The notes below the pieces were generated by a model that worked only from the letters and a program-made list of their open reading frames with translations, searched no databases and was not told the origin of the DNA. The position numbers and the translations under genes are program-made. Of a stretch of DNA of 64,000 nucleotides, positions 25,457 through 35,573 are shown in pieces. This DNA is from Chitinophagaceae bacterium (GTDB taxonomy: Bacteria > Bacteroidota > Bacteroidia > Chitinophagales > Chitinophagaceae), in the NCBI GenBank assembly GCA_019638595.1, contig JAHBTJ010000013.1, forward strand, positions 168,093 through 232,092. The letters run 5' to 3'. Positions within the stretch are counted from its first letter, which is position 1. Every line of letters begins with the position of its first letter.

Positions 25457-28363
25457 ATGAAAAGAGATACCTCATTTGCTTTATTGATTTTTTGCTTTAT
25501 TAGCTTATACGGATTCAGTCAAACAAAACAAATTGCCGGATTTAACATTCCACAATTATCTCCAAAGCCAACTTCTGTAGCCTCGGTTCAACAAGCACAA
25601 ATATCGTTATCAGGGCAATGGGATTTTCATGTAACCGGTCGCCGGACACAGCATACAATTCAGGTACCGGGTGAATGGGAAATGCAGGGGTTTGAAGTAA
25701 AAGAAGGAGAAACTGCAGTATATAGCCGGGAATTGGCTATTCCGGTTGATTGGAAAGGTAAACGTATCAAAATCCGGTTTGATGGTGTGAGTTCGCATGC
25801 CGTTGTGAAACTAAATGGTGTAAAACTGGCTGAACATGAAGGTAGTTTTGTTCCCTTTGAAGCAGACCTTACTTCAGCAATACGCGGCGAAAAGAATATA
25901 CTTGAAGTAGAGGTACAGGCGCTTACGGTTAGTGATAAATTGGCCTGCACTTCTCAATATGCGGTACATACGGTGGGCGGCATATTACGCAAAGTAACTT
26001 TATTTGTATTGCCTGAAATTAGTATTGCAGATATTACTATTAATACAATTTTTGACAAACGGTATAAGAATGCCTCATTAATTATCGGCACTGCTATTAC
26101 AAACGAGTCAGGTGTTTCATCCGGGGTATATCTTCGATATACACTTAAAGATGCAAGTGGAAAAAATATTGTTCAAAAAATATTTCCTGTTGACAGCAAA
26201 CAATCAAATAAAGCATTTACTGTTAAAACACCCAGACATTGGACTCCTGAAACGCCCTATCTGTATCAATTAAAAACAGAGCTTGTGCATAACAACGTTT
26301 CGGTTGAAACGATTTCCCAACCTGTTGGGTTTCGCCAGATTGAAATTAATGGCAACCGGTTTTTCGTAAATGGAAAGCCTGTAAAATTGCATGGTGTCAA
26401 TCGTCATTCCATTCATCCGCTTACCGGAAGAACAACAACTCCCGGGCTTGAAAGAAAAGATGCCGAGCTTTTCCGTGCTGCTAATTGTAATTATATCCGA
26501 ACCTCGCATTACCCGCCGACTGAAGAATTTTTAAATGCATGTGATGAATTAGGGTTGTTCGTTGAAAGTGAAGCTTCGCTTTGCTGGATACAACATGGCG
26601 CATCACCTATCTGGAAAAAGTGGAGTTATAATGATAAACAGTTTTTGCCTTTTATGGTCAATGCCAATATTGAAAATGTACTGGCAGGAAAAAACCATCC
26701 TTCGGTTATTATTTGGTCGTTGGGCAATGAGAGCTATTGGAGCGAATTATGGCAAAAGGTAAATGTAGTAGTTAAGGAGTTGGATCCTACAAGACCCACC
26801 AGCTTTCACGATCAATGTTGGGGCGGATTTAATAATGCGGGAAGTAAAGCCGATATAGCTAATTACCATTATCCGGGCATTAATGGACCTTCAGCTACTG
26901 ATACGATGACACGGCCTACATTGTTTGGCGAATATGCGCATCTATCAACTTATAACAGAAGAGAGCTATTGACTGACCCGGGTGTGCGTAGCGCTTATAA
27001 TGCACCGCTTGTGAAATTTTACGACAGTATATACGCCCACGACGGTAATCTTGGAGGCGCAATTTGGAGCGGAATAGACGATGTTTTTCATATGCCTGAC
27101 GGAAGAATTGTTGGCTATGGTCCCTGGGGGCCTATAGATGCCTGGCGCAGACCCAAGCCCGAATATTGGGGAATGAAGAAGGCCTATTCGCCTGTGCGGA
27201 TTACAAATATTAATAAGTCATCATTGAACAAAGGGTATATTGAGCTTTCTATTCAGAACCGATATGATTTTATTTCAACGAATGCCGTAAAGATTGAAAC
27301 TATTATTGATGGCAAAAAAGCATTGCTTTCATCAAACATTGCTCCCCATGAAAGTGAAACCTTGAAAATACCTGTTTCAAAAGATGCCCGAAATGTATAC
27401 ATATCATTTACAGATCCAAGAGGATTTGTTGCCGATGAAGAAAATATCATCTTGCAGGAAAACTCCGGAACTAATGAGCAGAAAAAGACAAGTGTAAATA
27501 TATCACATACGGAGAATGAAACAGGCTACATCATAAAACAGGGTGATATTACCTATACCATAAGTAAAATAAGTGGTATTATTATAAGCGCTTTTACAAA
27601 GGAGAAAAATATTGTAAGCCAGGGCCCTGTTTTTTGCATTGTGCCTATGAATAGTGACGATGGCGGTAAACCAAATGTGGCAGGCGAAACGTATCAGAAT
27701 GATATCTTTCCCTTAAAAAATTATCCTCAATATATTTTGTTCGCTTCCAAAGTTTCTGTTAAGCAGAATGAACAAGGTATTAGGGTTGATATGGAAATAA
27801 CTTTTAAAGACGGGAATGGAAAACAATCCTACTTTTTTACTACAGATGGCAAACTCATAGCAGAATATGAAGTTGAGTATACAGCATCAGATCTTTCCCC
27901 TTATCAGTACGGCATGTTGTTGCAACTTCCAAAAGATATGGATAAATTAAGCTGGAAACGTAAGGGAGAGTTTAGCGCTTACCCGGATTATGATATCGCA
28001 AGGAGCGAAGGAACGGCTATGCTGAATGCAAAAAATATACGGGGCGTTGAAGAGTGGGGTGTTGTTCCGGCGGGGCATTGGAAAGATGATGCAAATGAGT
28101 TAGGCAGCAACGATTTTCGATCAACCAAAAAGTTTATACTAACAGCTTCACTGCAGGATAAGGCTGGAAACAGAATAACCGTTAACTCGGATGGAAATCA
28201 ACATAGCCGAAGCTGGTTGCAGGATGAGCGCATACAATGGCTCGTTGCCGACTATAGCAACAATGGTTCTGAACCTTTTTACGGTTCACCACATAATGAG
28301 GGAAGGATTAAAATAAAGGAAAAAAAACTTACGGGAAGACTGGAGATTTTCCTGAACCGATAG
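25457..28363 (+). CDS. Glycoside hydrolase family 2 enzyme, paralogue 1
   Basis: A 968-aa exported enzyme (signal peptide 1-22, ends GFSQ). It has a GH2 sugar-binding domain (ISLSGQWDFHVTGR ... GGILRKVTLFVLP), an Ig-like domain (about 200-295), a TIM barrel with NYIRTSHYPPTEEFL, the acid/base Glu in WSLGNESYW and the nucleophile Glu in TLFGEYAHL, and a C-terminal beta-galactosidase small-chain-like domain (FRSTKKFILTAS). Substrates may be beta-galactosides, beta-glucuronides or similar; they cannot be fixed from sequence. It is the first of three adjoining homologues separated by 29 and 33 bp. Confidence 0.92.
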   Translation: MKRDTSFALLIFCFISLYGFSQTKQIAGFNIPQLSPKPTSVASVQQAQISLSGQWDFHVTGRRTQHTIQVPGEWEMQGFEVKEGETAVYSRELAIPVDWKGKRIKIRFDGVSSHAVVKLNGVKLAEHEGSFVPFEADLTSAIRGEKNILEVEVQALTVSDKLACTSQYAVHTVGGILRKVTLFVLPEISIADITINTIFDKRYKNASLIIGTAITNESGVSSGVYLRYTLKDASGKNIVQKIFPVDSKQSNKAFTVKTPRHWTPETPYLYQLKTELVHNNVSVETISQPVGFRQIEINGNRFFVNGKPVKLHGVNRHSIHPLTGRTTTPGLERKDAELFRAANCNYIRTSHYPPTEEFLNACDELGLFVESEASLCWIQHGASPIWKKWSYNDKQFLPFMVNANIENVLAGKNHPSVIIWSLGNESYWSELWQKVNVVVKELDPTRPTSFHDQCWGGFNNAGSKADIANYHYPGINGPSATDTMTRPTLFGEYAHLSTYNRRELLTDPGVRSAYNAPLVKFYDSIYAHDGNLGGAIWSGIDDVFHMPDGRIVGYGPWGPIDAWRRPKPEYWGMKKAYSPVRITNINKSSLNKGYIELSIQNRYDFISTNAVKIETIIDGKKALLSSNIAPHESETLKIPVSKDARNVYISFTDPRGFVADEENIILQENSGTNEQKKTSVNISHTENETGYIIKQGDITYTISKISGIIISAFTKEKNIVSQGPVFCIVPMNSDDGGKPNVAGETYQNDIFPLKNYPQYILFASKVSVKQNEQGIRVDMEITFKDGNGKQSYFFTTDGKLIAEYEVEYTASDLSPYQYGMLLQLPKDMDKLSWKRKGEFSAYPDYDIARSEGTAMLNAKNIRGVEEWGVVPAGHWKDDANELGSNDFRSTKKFILTASLQDKAGNRITVNSDGNQHSRSWLQDERIQWLVADYSNNGSEPFYGSPHNEGRIKIKEKKLTGRLEIFLNR

Positions 28364-28392
28364 CATTATTTTATAAAGAGGTTTAAAATAAA

Positions 28393-31326
28393 TTGAAAAT
28401 GGATATAAAGAAACCAATTATATTTTTTTGCCTGGGAATGCTATTGGTCAGCCTGACAAAAGCACAAAGCTTTATAGCTGAAGGAAGACACCCTTTAGCT
28501 GTTTTGCCAGTATATACATCGGATATACCGGAGCCGGTAACAAGTCTTGACGGAGAGTGGGAGATAAATATGAACCCTTCAGGAGAAGTGTGGAAAACCA
28601 ATGAGGGAAACTGGCAGAAAATTCAGGTGCCCGGGGAACCGGCCATGCAGGGGTTTAAAGTAACAAATGACAAAGAATTTTTTTACAGGCAATACATTGA
28701 TATACCTTCTTCTGCCAAAGGCAAAAACATCCGTATCCGTTTTAATGGCGTATACAGCTATGCCCGTGTTTTTGTAAATGGAAATCTTGTCAGGGAACAC
28801 TTTGGAGGATTTACCGCTTGGGAAGCTGACCTTACTGATTATGTGCAACCGGGAAAAAGGGCGATCATCCACGTGGGGGTTACTGACAGGGCTGATGACA
28901 TTTCTTATGCATCAGGTTATGCACATCATCCTGTCGGAGGTATTTTGCGTAAAGTACAATTAGTTATACTTCCCAGGGAACATATAAACCGCTTTTATGT
29001 AAATACGGATTTATCGAATGACTTAAAGGTAGCAACGGTAAATTTTGATATTGCTAACAATATTTCGTTGGGGGGGAGTAAAATAAATTTGCAGTTGCTT
29101 AATGCCGCCGGCAGTGTTGTTGCCAATAAAATGATTGATCTGAATAATAACGGACAGGCCCGATTTTCCTTAACAGTGAATAATCCTGTTTTATGGAACC
29201 AGGAGCAGCCTTATTTATATACCGCAAAGATTGAGCTTGTAAAAGGAAAACGAAAGGAGCAGATCATTGTTCAACAAATCGGCATCAGGAAAGTAGAAGT
29301 GAAGGGAACACAGGTATTGGTGAACGGTCAGCCTGTTAAATTGCGTGGTGCCTGCCGTCACGACATGCATCCGACATTAGGCAGGAGTACAAATCGGTAT
29401 TATGATAGCCTTGATATTGCTTTAGCAAAGGAAGCGAATATTAATTTCATACGAACATCGCACTATCCTCCAACAGATGATTTTTTAGAATTTGCTGATA
29501 AAATGGGCATTTACGTACAGGAGGAAACAGCCATTTGCTTTGTGCTGGATTGGAGAGAAGGGATATATGCAAAGAATGCGCTGACACAAGATGATACAGC
29601 ATATACATCAAGGTATCTGGGGCAGTTAAGTGAAATGATAGACAGGGACCGCAATCATGCATCTGTTATAATGTGGTCTATCGGTAACGAAAGCTGGTAC
29701 GGCAGTAATTTTCAAAAGGAGTATGATTTTGTAAAATCGGTAGATAAAAGCAGACCTGTGGCATGGTCTTTTCCTACAACGGCGCTTGATAAAGGGAAAA
29801 AATGTTTTGATATATTGATATCCCATTATCCAAAATATAATGGAGCTACGAGTGATTTGGGCAAGTATGAAAAAGATATGGTGAACCCTGATTATCCCGT
29901 GTTAGGCGATGAATGGGCGCATGTAGCCTGCTACAACGTAACTATGCTGAAAAATGATCCTAACGTAAAAGATTATTGGGGAAGAAGCTTAGACAGTATG
30001 TGGCTTAACCGGTTTGATGTAAAGGGTAACCTGGGAGGCGCTATCTGGGGAATGATAGATGAAACCTTTCACTTGCCGGATACAGTTACAGGTTATGGCC
30101 CCTGGGGCTTTATTGATGTTTGGCGCAGAAAGAAAACTGAATTCTGGAATACAAGGAAAGCGTATTCCCCTGTAAAAGTATTGACTACAAACTTTAATAC
30201 CACGGTTAAAGCTGTGCCGATAAGCATTCCTGTAAAAAACAGGTACAATCATATAAATCTGGATGAGATAACTTTAAAAGTTACGCAAAAGGGTAAAACA
30301 ACGAGCTACAAATTGCCTGCGCTTGAACCTCATGAAGAAGGAATAGTTACAATAAAGCCACCTTTTGCTGATGGTGAGCTTATGCTCAGGTTTTATGATC
30401 GCGCTCAAAATTTAATTGATGAAGAAATGATTGAAATTGGAGCTAAACCTGGCGCTCCTTCTCCTAAGCCATCTAATGAGATGTGGAATATTGCAGGGAA
30501 CGATTCGGTTCTTATTTTAAGGAGTAATAATAAGGAAATCAGGTTACATAAATCTACCGGGCAACTCCTGGCGGCAAGTGTGAATGGAGAAAAAGTGATT
30601 GATGGCGCAATCCGATTTACGTTATTTGTTCCGGATAAGCCCAATGTTCTTAAAGAAAGTGGAGGGAAATTTACCGGAGATTTTATCGTAGGCAACGCGC
30701 TTATTGATCAATCGGAAAAAAATAAAATAACAATTAAGGCGGAAGGAAGTGTGGACAAATATCCCATACAAATTACCTCTGCCTATTATGCAGATGGTCG
30801 TATTGAAACTACATACTTTGCTGACAGCATTCCAAAGCAAACCTGGCAAATTGGTGTTGCCATTCCCATAGCCGATGCTGTAAATAACTATGAGTGGAAA
30901 CGGAAAGGCTATTGGACGACCTATCCCAAAGATCATTTATCAGCCCATGAGGGTACTGCTCATCGTTATACCAATGTTGTAGAACAATATCGCGTTAAGC
31001 CCGGGTATCCCGTAGCTTTTGGAATGCATGATTATTATTTAACCGGCACAAACACAGCTATTAAAGCGGAAATGCCAGGCTCGGAGATTTATCGTGCAGC
31101 AAAGGAGAACATTTTATCCATGACAATAAAATCACATGATAAAGCTGTAATGGAAGTTGTTTCTGATGGAAAACAAGCTGGAAAAATTTCCATTTTACCA
31201 AATGGTAAGCAGGAGCTACTGGTATTGAATAAACTTGATTATTGGGTATTAAGCTGGGGGAACTACCAGGGAACTGTAAATGCATCATCTGAAATAACAG
31301 GAAAAGTTAGCCTGAGCTTAAAATAA
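28393..31326 (+). CDS. Glycoside hydrolase family 2 enzyme, paralogue 2
   Basis: A 977-aa exported enzyme (signal peptide to about residue 24, ends TKAQ) with the same GH2 architecture as its neighbours. Acid/base Glu is in WSIGNESWY and nucleophile Glu in VLGDEWAHV. The residues around the nucleophile (D-E-W) and the segment EETAICFVLDW differ from paralogue 1 (E-Y-A and EASLCWIQHG), so substrate preference probably differs. The C-terminal domain lacks the FRSTK segment seen in the other two, another sign of divergence. Start at 28393 or at the next Met, 28399. Confidence 0.92.
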   Translation: MKMDIKKPIIFFCLGMLLVSLTKAQSFIAEGRHPLAVLPVYTSDIPEPVTSLDGEWEINMNPSGEVWKTNEGNWQKIQVPGEPAMQGFKVTNDKEFFYRQYIDIPSSAKGKNIRIRFNGVYSYARVFVNGNLVREHFGGFTAWEADLTDYVQPGKRAIIHVGVTDRADDISYASGYAHHPVGGILRKVQLVILPREHINRFYVNTDLSNDLKVATVNFDIANNISLGGSKINLQLLNAAGSVVANKMIDLNNNGQARFSLTVNNPVLWNQEQPYLYTAKIELVKGKRKEQIIVQQIGIRKVEVKGTQVLVNGQPVKLRGACRHDMHPTLGRSTNRYYDSLDIALAKEANINFIRTSHYPPTDDFLEFADKMGIYVQEETAICFVLDWREGIYAKNALTQDDTAYTSRYLGQLSEMIDRDRNHASVIMWSIGNESWYGSNFQKEYDFVKSVDKSRPVAWSFPTTALDKGKKCFDILISHYPKYNGATSDLGKYEKDMVNPDYPVLGDEWAHVACYNVTMLKNDPNVKDYWGRSLDSMWLNRFDVKGNLGGAIWGMIDETFHLPDTVTGYGPWGFIDVWRRKKTEFWNTRKAYSPVKVLTTNFNTTVKAVPISIPVKNRYNHINLDEITLKVTQKGKTTSYKLPALEPHEEGIVTIKPPFADGELMLRFYDRAQNLIDEEMIEIGAKPGAPSPKPSNEMWNIAGNDSVLILRSNNKEIRLHKSTGQLLAASVNGEKVIDGAIRFTLFVPDKPNVLKESGGKFTGDFIVGNALIDQSEKNKITIKAEGSVDKYPIQITSAYYADGRIETTYFADSIPKQTWQIGVAIPIADAVNNYEWKRKGYWTTYPKDHLSAHEGTAHRYTNVVEQYRVKPGYPVAFGMHDYYLTGTNTAIKAEMPGSEIYRAAKENILSMTIKSHDKAVMEVVSDGKQAGKISILPNGKQELLVLNKLDYWVLSWGNYQGTVNASSEITGKVSLSLK

Positions 31327-31392
31327 CTACAGATAATATCAGGCATTGTTTCTCATACAATGCTTTTTAGTACACCGCAGATCAAATTGAAA

Positions 31393-34305
31393 ATGAAAAT
31401 TAAATTAAGCTGGATAGCGTTTTTTATATGTTGTGCGGCAAATGTCTTTTCATCTGACAGCACAATTCATATTAACCGCTGGACTCCGAAGCCCATGAAG
31501 GTGCAAGGATTAAATGAATGTATAATTGACCTGGGAGGAGAATGGTTGTTTAACCCGGCACCCCGCCAGGGATTTGAAAGCATGAAAGACAAAGACGCAT
31601 CCTGGAAAAAAATACAGGTACCTGGAGAGTGGATGATGCAGGGTTTTAAAGTGGAAAAAAATAGATGGGCAGGTTATCAAAAAACATTCACAACTCCCGC
31701 TCAGTGGTCCGGAAGAAGGATAAAGCTTAAATGTTATGCTATTTATAGTGAATCGGAAATTTATATTAACGGAGAAAAAGCAGGTTACCATATTGGAGGT
31801 TTTACACCATTTGAATACGATGTAACCAAATTCGTGAAGCCGGGAGCTAAATCTCTTATTACCATTAAAGTTAAGAATGAAAGCGTTGCCGATGGATTAG
31901 CCAGCGGCAGCCGGTATGCAGTGCATCCATTGGGTGGTATTACCCGTAAAATAGAATTGATAGCAGTTCCTGATGTAAACATTTCACAGTTTCATGTATC
32001 TACAATATTTGATAAAGGTTTCACAGATGCCGTTATGAAAGCAGAAGTGGAGCTAGCAAATGAAACAGAAAGCAATGTGAAAGATGTAAGCTTGGTTTTC
32101 GAACTGAGTAATTTTAAAACAGGCGCTGTTGTTTTCAACAAAGTTATTAAAATAGATGAAGCCTTTGCCGGGGAGACGGTAATGAAAAAGATATTTGAAT
32201 TTCCTGTTGCGAAGCCATTAAAATGGGATACAGAACATCCTAATCTTTACCTTGTCAATCTTAAGCTCGAAACAAGAAAGCAATCGGTTACCGTACAAAG
32301 ACGATTCGGATTCCGGCAAATTGAAGTAAAAGGGAATCAGGTATTCGTAAATAATTATCCTATAAAACTGCGAGGTGTATGCCGGCATGAAGTAATGCCG
32401 TTGCGTGGCAGGTCTGTAAACGGAGATCAATGGGCTGAAGATGTAAAAATATTCAGAGAAGGAAATGTAAATTATATACGTACTTCACATTACCCGCCTG
32501 CCGAAGAGTTGGTATATGCCTGTGATAGTCTCGGTATATTCCTTGAAGTGGAAGCACCGTTTTGCTGGGCGCACGAAACATCTGTACCTTCCCGCGATTC
32601 TGTGAGTGTTTTACAGGCACAGACACTGGATATGGTTAATTTTTTCAAATCCAGTCCTTCCGTTTTAATGTGGTCAATGGGTAACGAAAGCTTTAAGTAT
32701 AAAGAATATTTTAGTTCTGTAGCGGATATGGTGAAAATCGTGGATCCCTCCAGGCCCCGTATCTTCAGTCAGTGGAGCCCGGATGGCGACGATAATAAAC
32801 TTGAGATCGGTAATCATCATTACCCAGGCCCTGAGGGGCCCGGTAAGTATGCCAGTTCAAAAAGACCAATGGTATTTGATGAATATGTTCATATTAACGC
32901 ATACAATCGCTTTGAGCTGGTTACAGATCCGGGTATCCGTGATGCATGGGGTACAGGTTTTGCAGCTATGTGGGATCGCATGTATTATACTCCTTCAATT
33001 TTAGGGGGCGCTATCTGGGCCGGAATTGACGATTCTTTTTTTATGCCTGATAGTTCAATTGTTGGGTATGGAACCTGGGGAGTAATTGACGGATGGCGAA
33101 GGCTCAAACCTGAATACTGGGGTATGAAGAAGACCTATTCACCTGTAAGAGTCAGGCAAACGGGAAACCTGGCAAACGATACCATCGGTTTTATTATTGA
33201 GAACCGGCATAATTTTTCCAACCTGGATGAATGCATTTTTAGATGGACTGCAGGAAATCATAAAGGGGAAATAAAAGCCGCTGCTGCACCAGGAGGCAAT
33301 TTTCAGGGCTTCATCAAACTGGATGGCACTATAAAAAACGCAGATACATTATACATGGATGTATATGACCCAAGAAATGTTCTGGTAGATCAGTATGCTT
33401 TTGTTCTATTGCCTGCAGTAAATAATAAAAAATCATTAAACACTCACAATAGTAAAGTTCAATACGTTTATTCCGGAACGATTATTAAGGCTACATTAGA
33501 CGCATGTACCGTTTCCCTGGATAAAAGCAATGGCAATTTGATAATAACTTCTTCCGGCAACAAGGAAGCTATTATCAGCAGCGGGCAGTTGTTGCTTCTT
33601 CCGCTAAACAGCGAAGGAAGAGGTATTCAAATGACCGGGACATCCCAAACGTTTGCACCGTTCACTCATACTGCTGCTAACCGGGTAATTAAACAGGTTG
33701 ATGTTAGTGCCGATGCTGATGCGTTCTCTTTTAGAATAAATGATAGCTATGATGAGGCTTCCGGCTATGTAGATTATATTATTTCAGGTAATGGTAGTAT
33801 AGAAGTGGCTTATAGCTATTTAATCAGGAAAGATATAAATCCGCGCCAATGGGGAATAGTGTTTAACACCGCAGATGCTTTTAATACCTTGCGGTGGAAG
33901 CGAAATGGTTTTTGGAATTATTATCCTGCTGATCAGATTGGAAGGCTGAATGGTACTGCTGAAGCATTTTCTTCTGCTGAAGTTTCGGGTGCTGCAGGGC
34001 CAGGTGATAAGCCTTCGCTTTCATGGGCAAAAGACAGGAATGAGTTAGGAACAAATGATTTCCGGTCGACTAAAATGAATATAACAGAAGCAAAATTAAG
34101 CGGTGCAGGTAATCAAATTGAAATAGTATCTGACGGAATGCAGCATTTGCGCACGTGGAAGGAAAAAAGTATAACAAAGCTGCTGATAGCTGAGTACAGT
34201 AACCTGGGGGGCGAAGGATATTTCAGAGGGCATGCTGCGGCTTTTGATAAGCCGCTTAAAAGAGGAGATATAATCAAAGGTAAAACTCATATCATCATAC
34301 AATAA
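31393..34305 (+). CDS. Glycoside hydrolase family 2 enzyme, paralogue 3
   Basis: A GH2 enzyme of about 970 aa. The ATG at 31393 is preferred to 31360 because it gives a clean signal peptide (MKIKLSWIAFFICCAANVF). Acid/base Glu is in WSMGNESFK and nucleophile Glu in MVFDEYVHI; the barrel segment NYIRTSHYPPAEELVYACDSLGIFLE aligns with the two preceding genes. The C-terminal domain again contains LGTNDFRSTKMNITEAKLSG. Three adjoining GH2 genes in one operon suggest stepwise removal of different side chains or linkages of one glycan. Confidence 0.92.
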   Translation: MKIKLSWIAFFICCAANVFSSDSTIHINRWTPKPMKVQGLNECIIDLGGEWLFNPAPRQGFESMKDKDASWKKIQVPGEWMMQGFKVEKNRWAGYQKTFTTPAQWSGRRIKLKCYAIYSESEIYINGEKAGYHIGGFTPFEYDVTKFVKPGAKSLITIKVKNESVADGLASGSRYAVHPLGGITRKIELIAVPDVNISQFHVSTIFDKGFTDAVMKAEVELANETESNVKDVSLVFELSNFKTGAVVFNKVIKIDEAFAGETVMKKIFEFPVAKPLKWDTEHPNLYLVNLKLETRKQSVTVQRRFGFRQIEVKGNQVFVNNYPIKLRGVCRHEVMPLRGRSVNGDQWAEDVKIFREGNVNYIRTSHYPPAEELVYACDSLGIFLEVEAPFCWAHETSVPSRDSVSVLQAQTLDMVNFFKSSPSVLMWSMGNESFKYKEYFSSVADMVKIVDPSRPRIFSQWSPDGDDNKLEIGNHHYPGPEGPGKYASSKRPMVFDEYVHINAYNRFELVTDPGIRDAWGTGFAAMWDRMYYTPSILGGAIWAGIDDSFFMPDSSIVGYGTWGVIDGWRRLKPEYWGMKKTYSPVRVRQTGNLANDTIGFIIENRHNFSNLDECIFRWTAGNHKGEIKAAAAPGGNFQGFIKLDGTIKNADTLYMDVYDPRNVLVDQYAFVLLPAVNNKKSLNTHNSKVQYVYSGTIIKATLDACTVSLDKSNGNLIITSSGNKEAIISSGQLLLLPLNSEGRGIQMTGTSQTFAPFTHTAANRVIKQVDVSADADAFSFRINDSYDEASGYVDYIISGNGSIEVAYSYLIRKDINPRQWGIVFNTADAFNTLRWKRNGFWNYYPADQIGRLNGTAEAFSSAEVSGAAGPGDKPSLSWAKDRNELGTNDFRSTKMNITEAKLSGAGNQIEIVSDGMQHLRTWKEKSITKLLIAEYSNLGGEGYFRGHAAAFDKPLKRGDIIKGKTHIIIQ

Positions 34306-34371
34306 AAAGAAGGGTTATCAAGCAGGGGATATTTTTCATTATTATAATAAGTACAAATAAATATTCTGCAT

Positions 34372-35538
34372 ATGAAAATTACAGAAGTAAAGGTATGGCT
34401 TGTAGAGGGCGTGAAATATAACTGGACACTTCTAAAAATTTATACTGATACAGGACACACAGGCGTTGGAGAAGCCACCAATTGGCCAGGCAGCCCTATT
34501 GTTTTTGAAGCAGCGAAACATGTGGGTGAACGTATCATTGGTCTTGATCCGTTAAAAACAGATTTTATATGGACAAAGCTATACCGGGACTTAAATTGGA
34601 TTGGCCCCTTTGGCGCCAGTATGTGTGCTATTAGTGGAATAGATATGGCCTTGCTTGATCTAAAAGGGAAAGTATATGGGGCACCTTGTTATGAATTGCT
34701 GGGCGGAGCTTTTTGTAAAGAAATTCTATTATACGCTAACTATTGGTTTACCGGTGGCGGACACAATGTGGAAGATTATGCAGCACAGGCAGGAAAAGTA
34801 AAAGAAGCGGGCTTTACTGGATTAAAATTTGACCCCTTTGCTCATACCAATTATTTGTATGGTGAAGACCTGTCAAGCAATCTGGCATTGACTGCCGCTC
34901 AGCAGGATCTTGCCTTTAACGTAAGTAAGGCTGTACGCGAAGCAGTGGGAGATGACTTTGATATCATGATCGAAACACACGCAATGCTCAATTATAGCAT
35001 TGCAGTAAAAATGGCACAGCGTTTATCTGCTTTAAATATTACCTGGTACGAGGAGCCGGCAGGCCCCGAAAGTGCAGATACATTAAGGGCAATGCGTGAA
35101 AGAGTACCTTCCAATGTAGCAATATGTGTAGGAGAGCGTCATTATACACGCTATGGCATTAAACCGTTGCTGGAAAAATATGTTTGTGACATTATGATGC
35201 CTGATATTACGCGTTGCGGCGGGCCCAGTGAAATGAAACGTATGGCTACCATGATGGAAGCATACAATGTTTTATTAGCGCCGCATAATCCCAACGGACC
35301 TTTGTCAACTTTAGCATCCGCCCATGTGTGCGCCTCAGTTCCAAATTTCTTCAGGCAGGAATTTATGTTTAATGATGTTGCATGGCGTGATACTGTTATT
35401 GATTATCCTATAAAGGATATGATAAAAAATGGGCATCTGCATTTGGGTAATCGCCCTGGTTTAGGCGTTGATTTAGTAGAAGAAGAAATGCTGAAGCATC
35501 CGGGCATCATAAAACCAAGGCCAGGTTTCTATGTATGA
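34372..35538 (+). CDS. Enolase-superfamily dehydratase (mandelate racemase/galactonate dehydratase type)
   Basis: A 388-aa cytoplasmic enzyme: N-terminal capping domain (MKITEVKVWLVEGVKYNWTLLKIYTD) and C-terminal barrel. Visible motifs are K-F-D in GLKFDPF, the first metal ligand region in DDFDIMIETHAMLN, WYEEPAGP (second), VGERHYTRYG (third) and the His of PHNPNGP, which resembles the catalytic His-containing loop of galactonate dehydratases. It would dehydrate an aldonic acid to a 2-keto-3-deoxy acid. It sits between GH2 enzymes and the SDR/transport genes, fitting catabolism of a sugar acid after glycan cleavage. Confidence 0.85.
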   Translation: MKITEVKVWLVEGVKYNWTLLKIYTDTGHTGVGEATNWPGSPIVFEAAKHVGERIIGLDPLKTDFIWTKLYRDLNWIGPFGASMCAISGIDMALLDLKGKVYGAPCYELLGGAFCKEILLYANYWFTGGGHNVEDYAAQAGKVKEAGFTGLKFDPFAHTNYLYGEDLSSNLALTAAQQDLAFNVSKAVREAVGDDFDIMIETHAMLNYSIAVKMAQRLSALNITWYEEPAGPESADTLRAMRERVPSNVAICVGERHYTRYGIKPLLEKYVCDIMMPDITRCGGPSEMKRMATMMEAYNVLLAPHNPNGPLSTLASAHVCASVPNFFRQEFMFNDVAWRDTVIDYPIKDMIKNGHLHLGNRPGLGVDLVEEEMLKHPGIIKPRPGFYV

Positions 35539-35573
35539 TGATTGATCTGTTCACAACAACATTTATAACCTAA

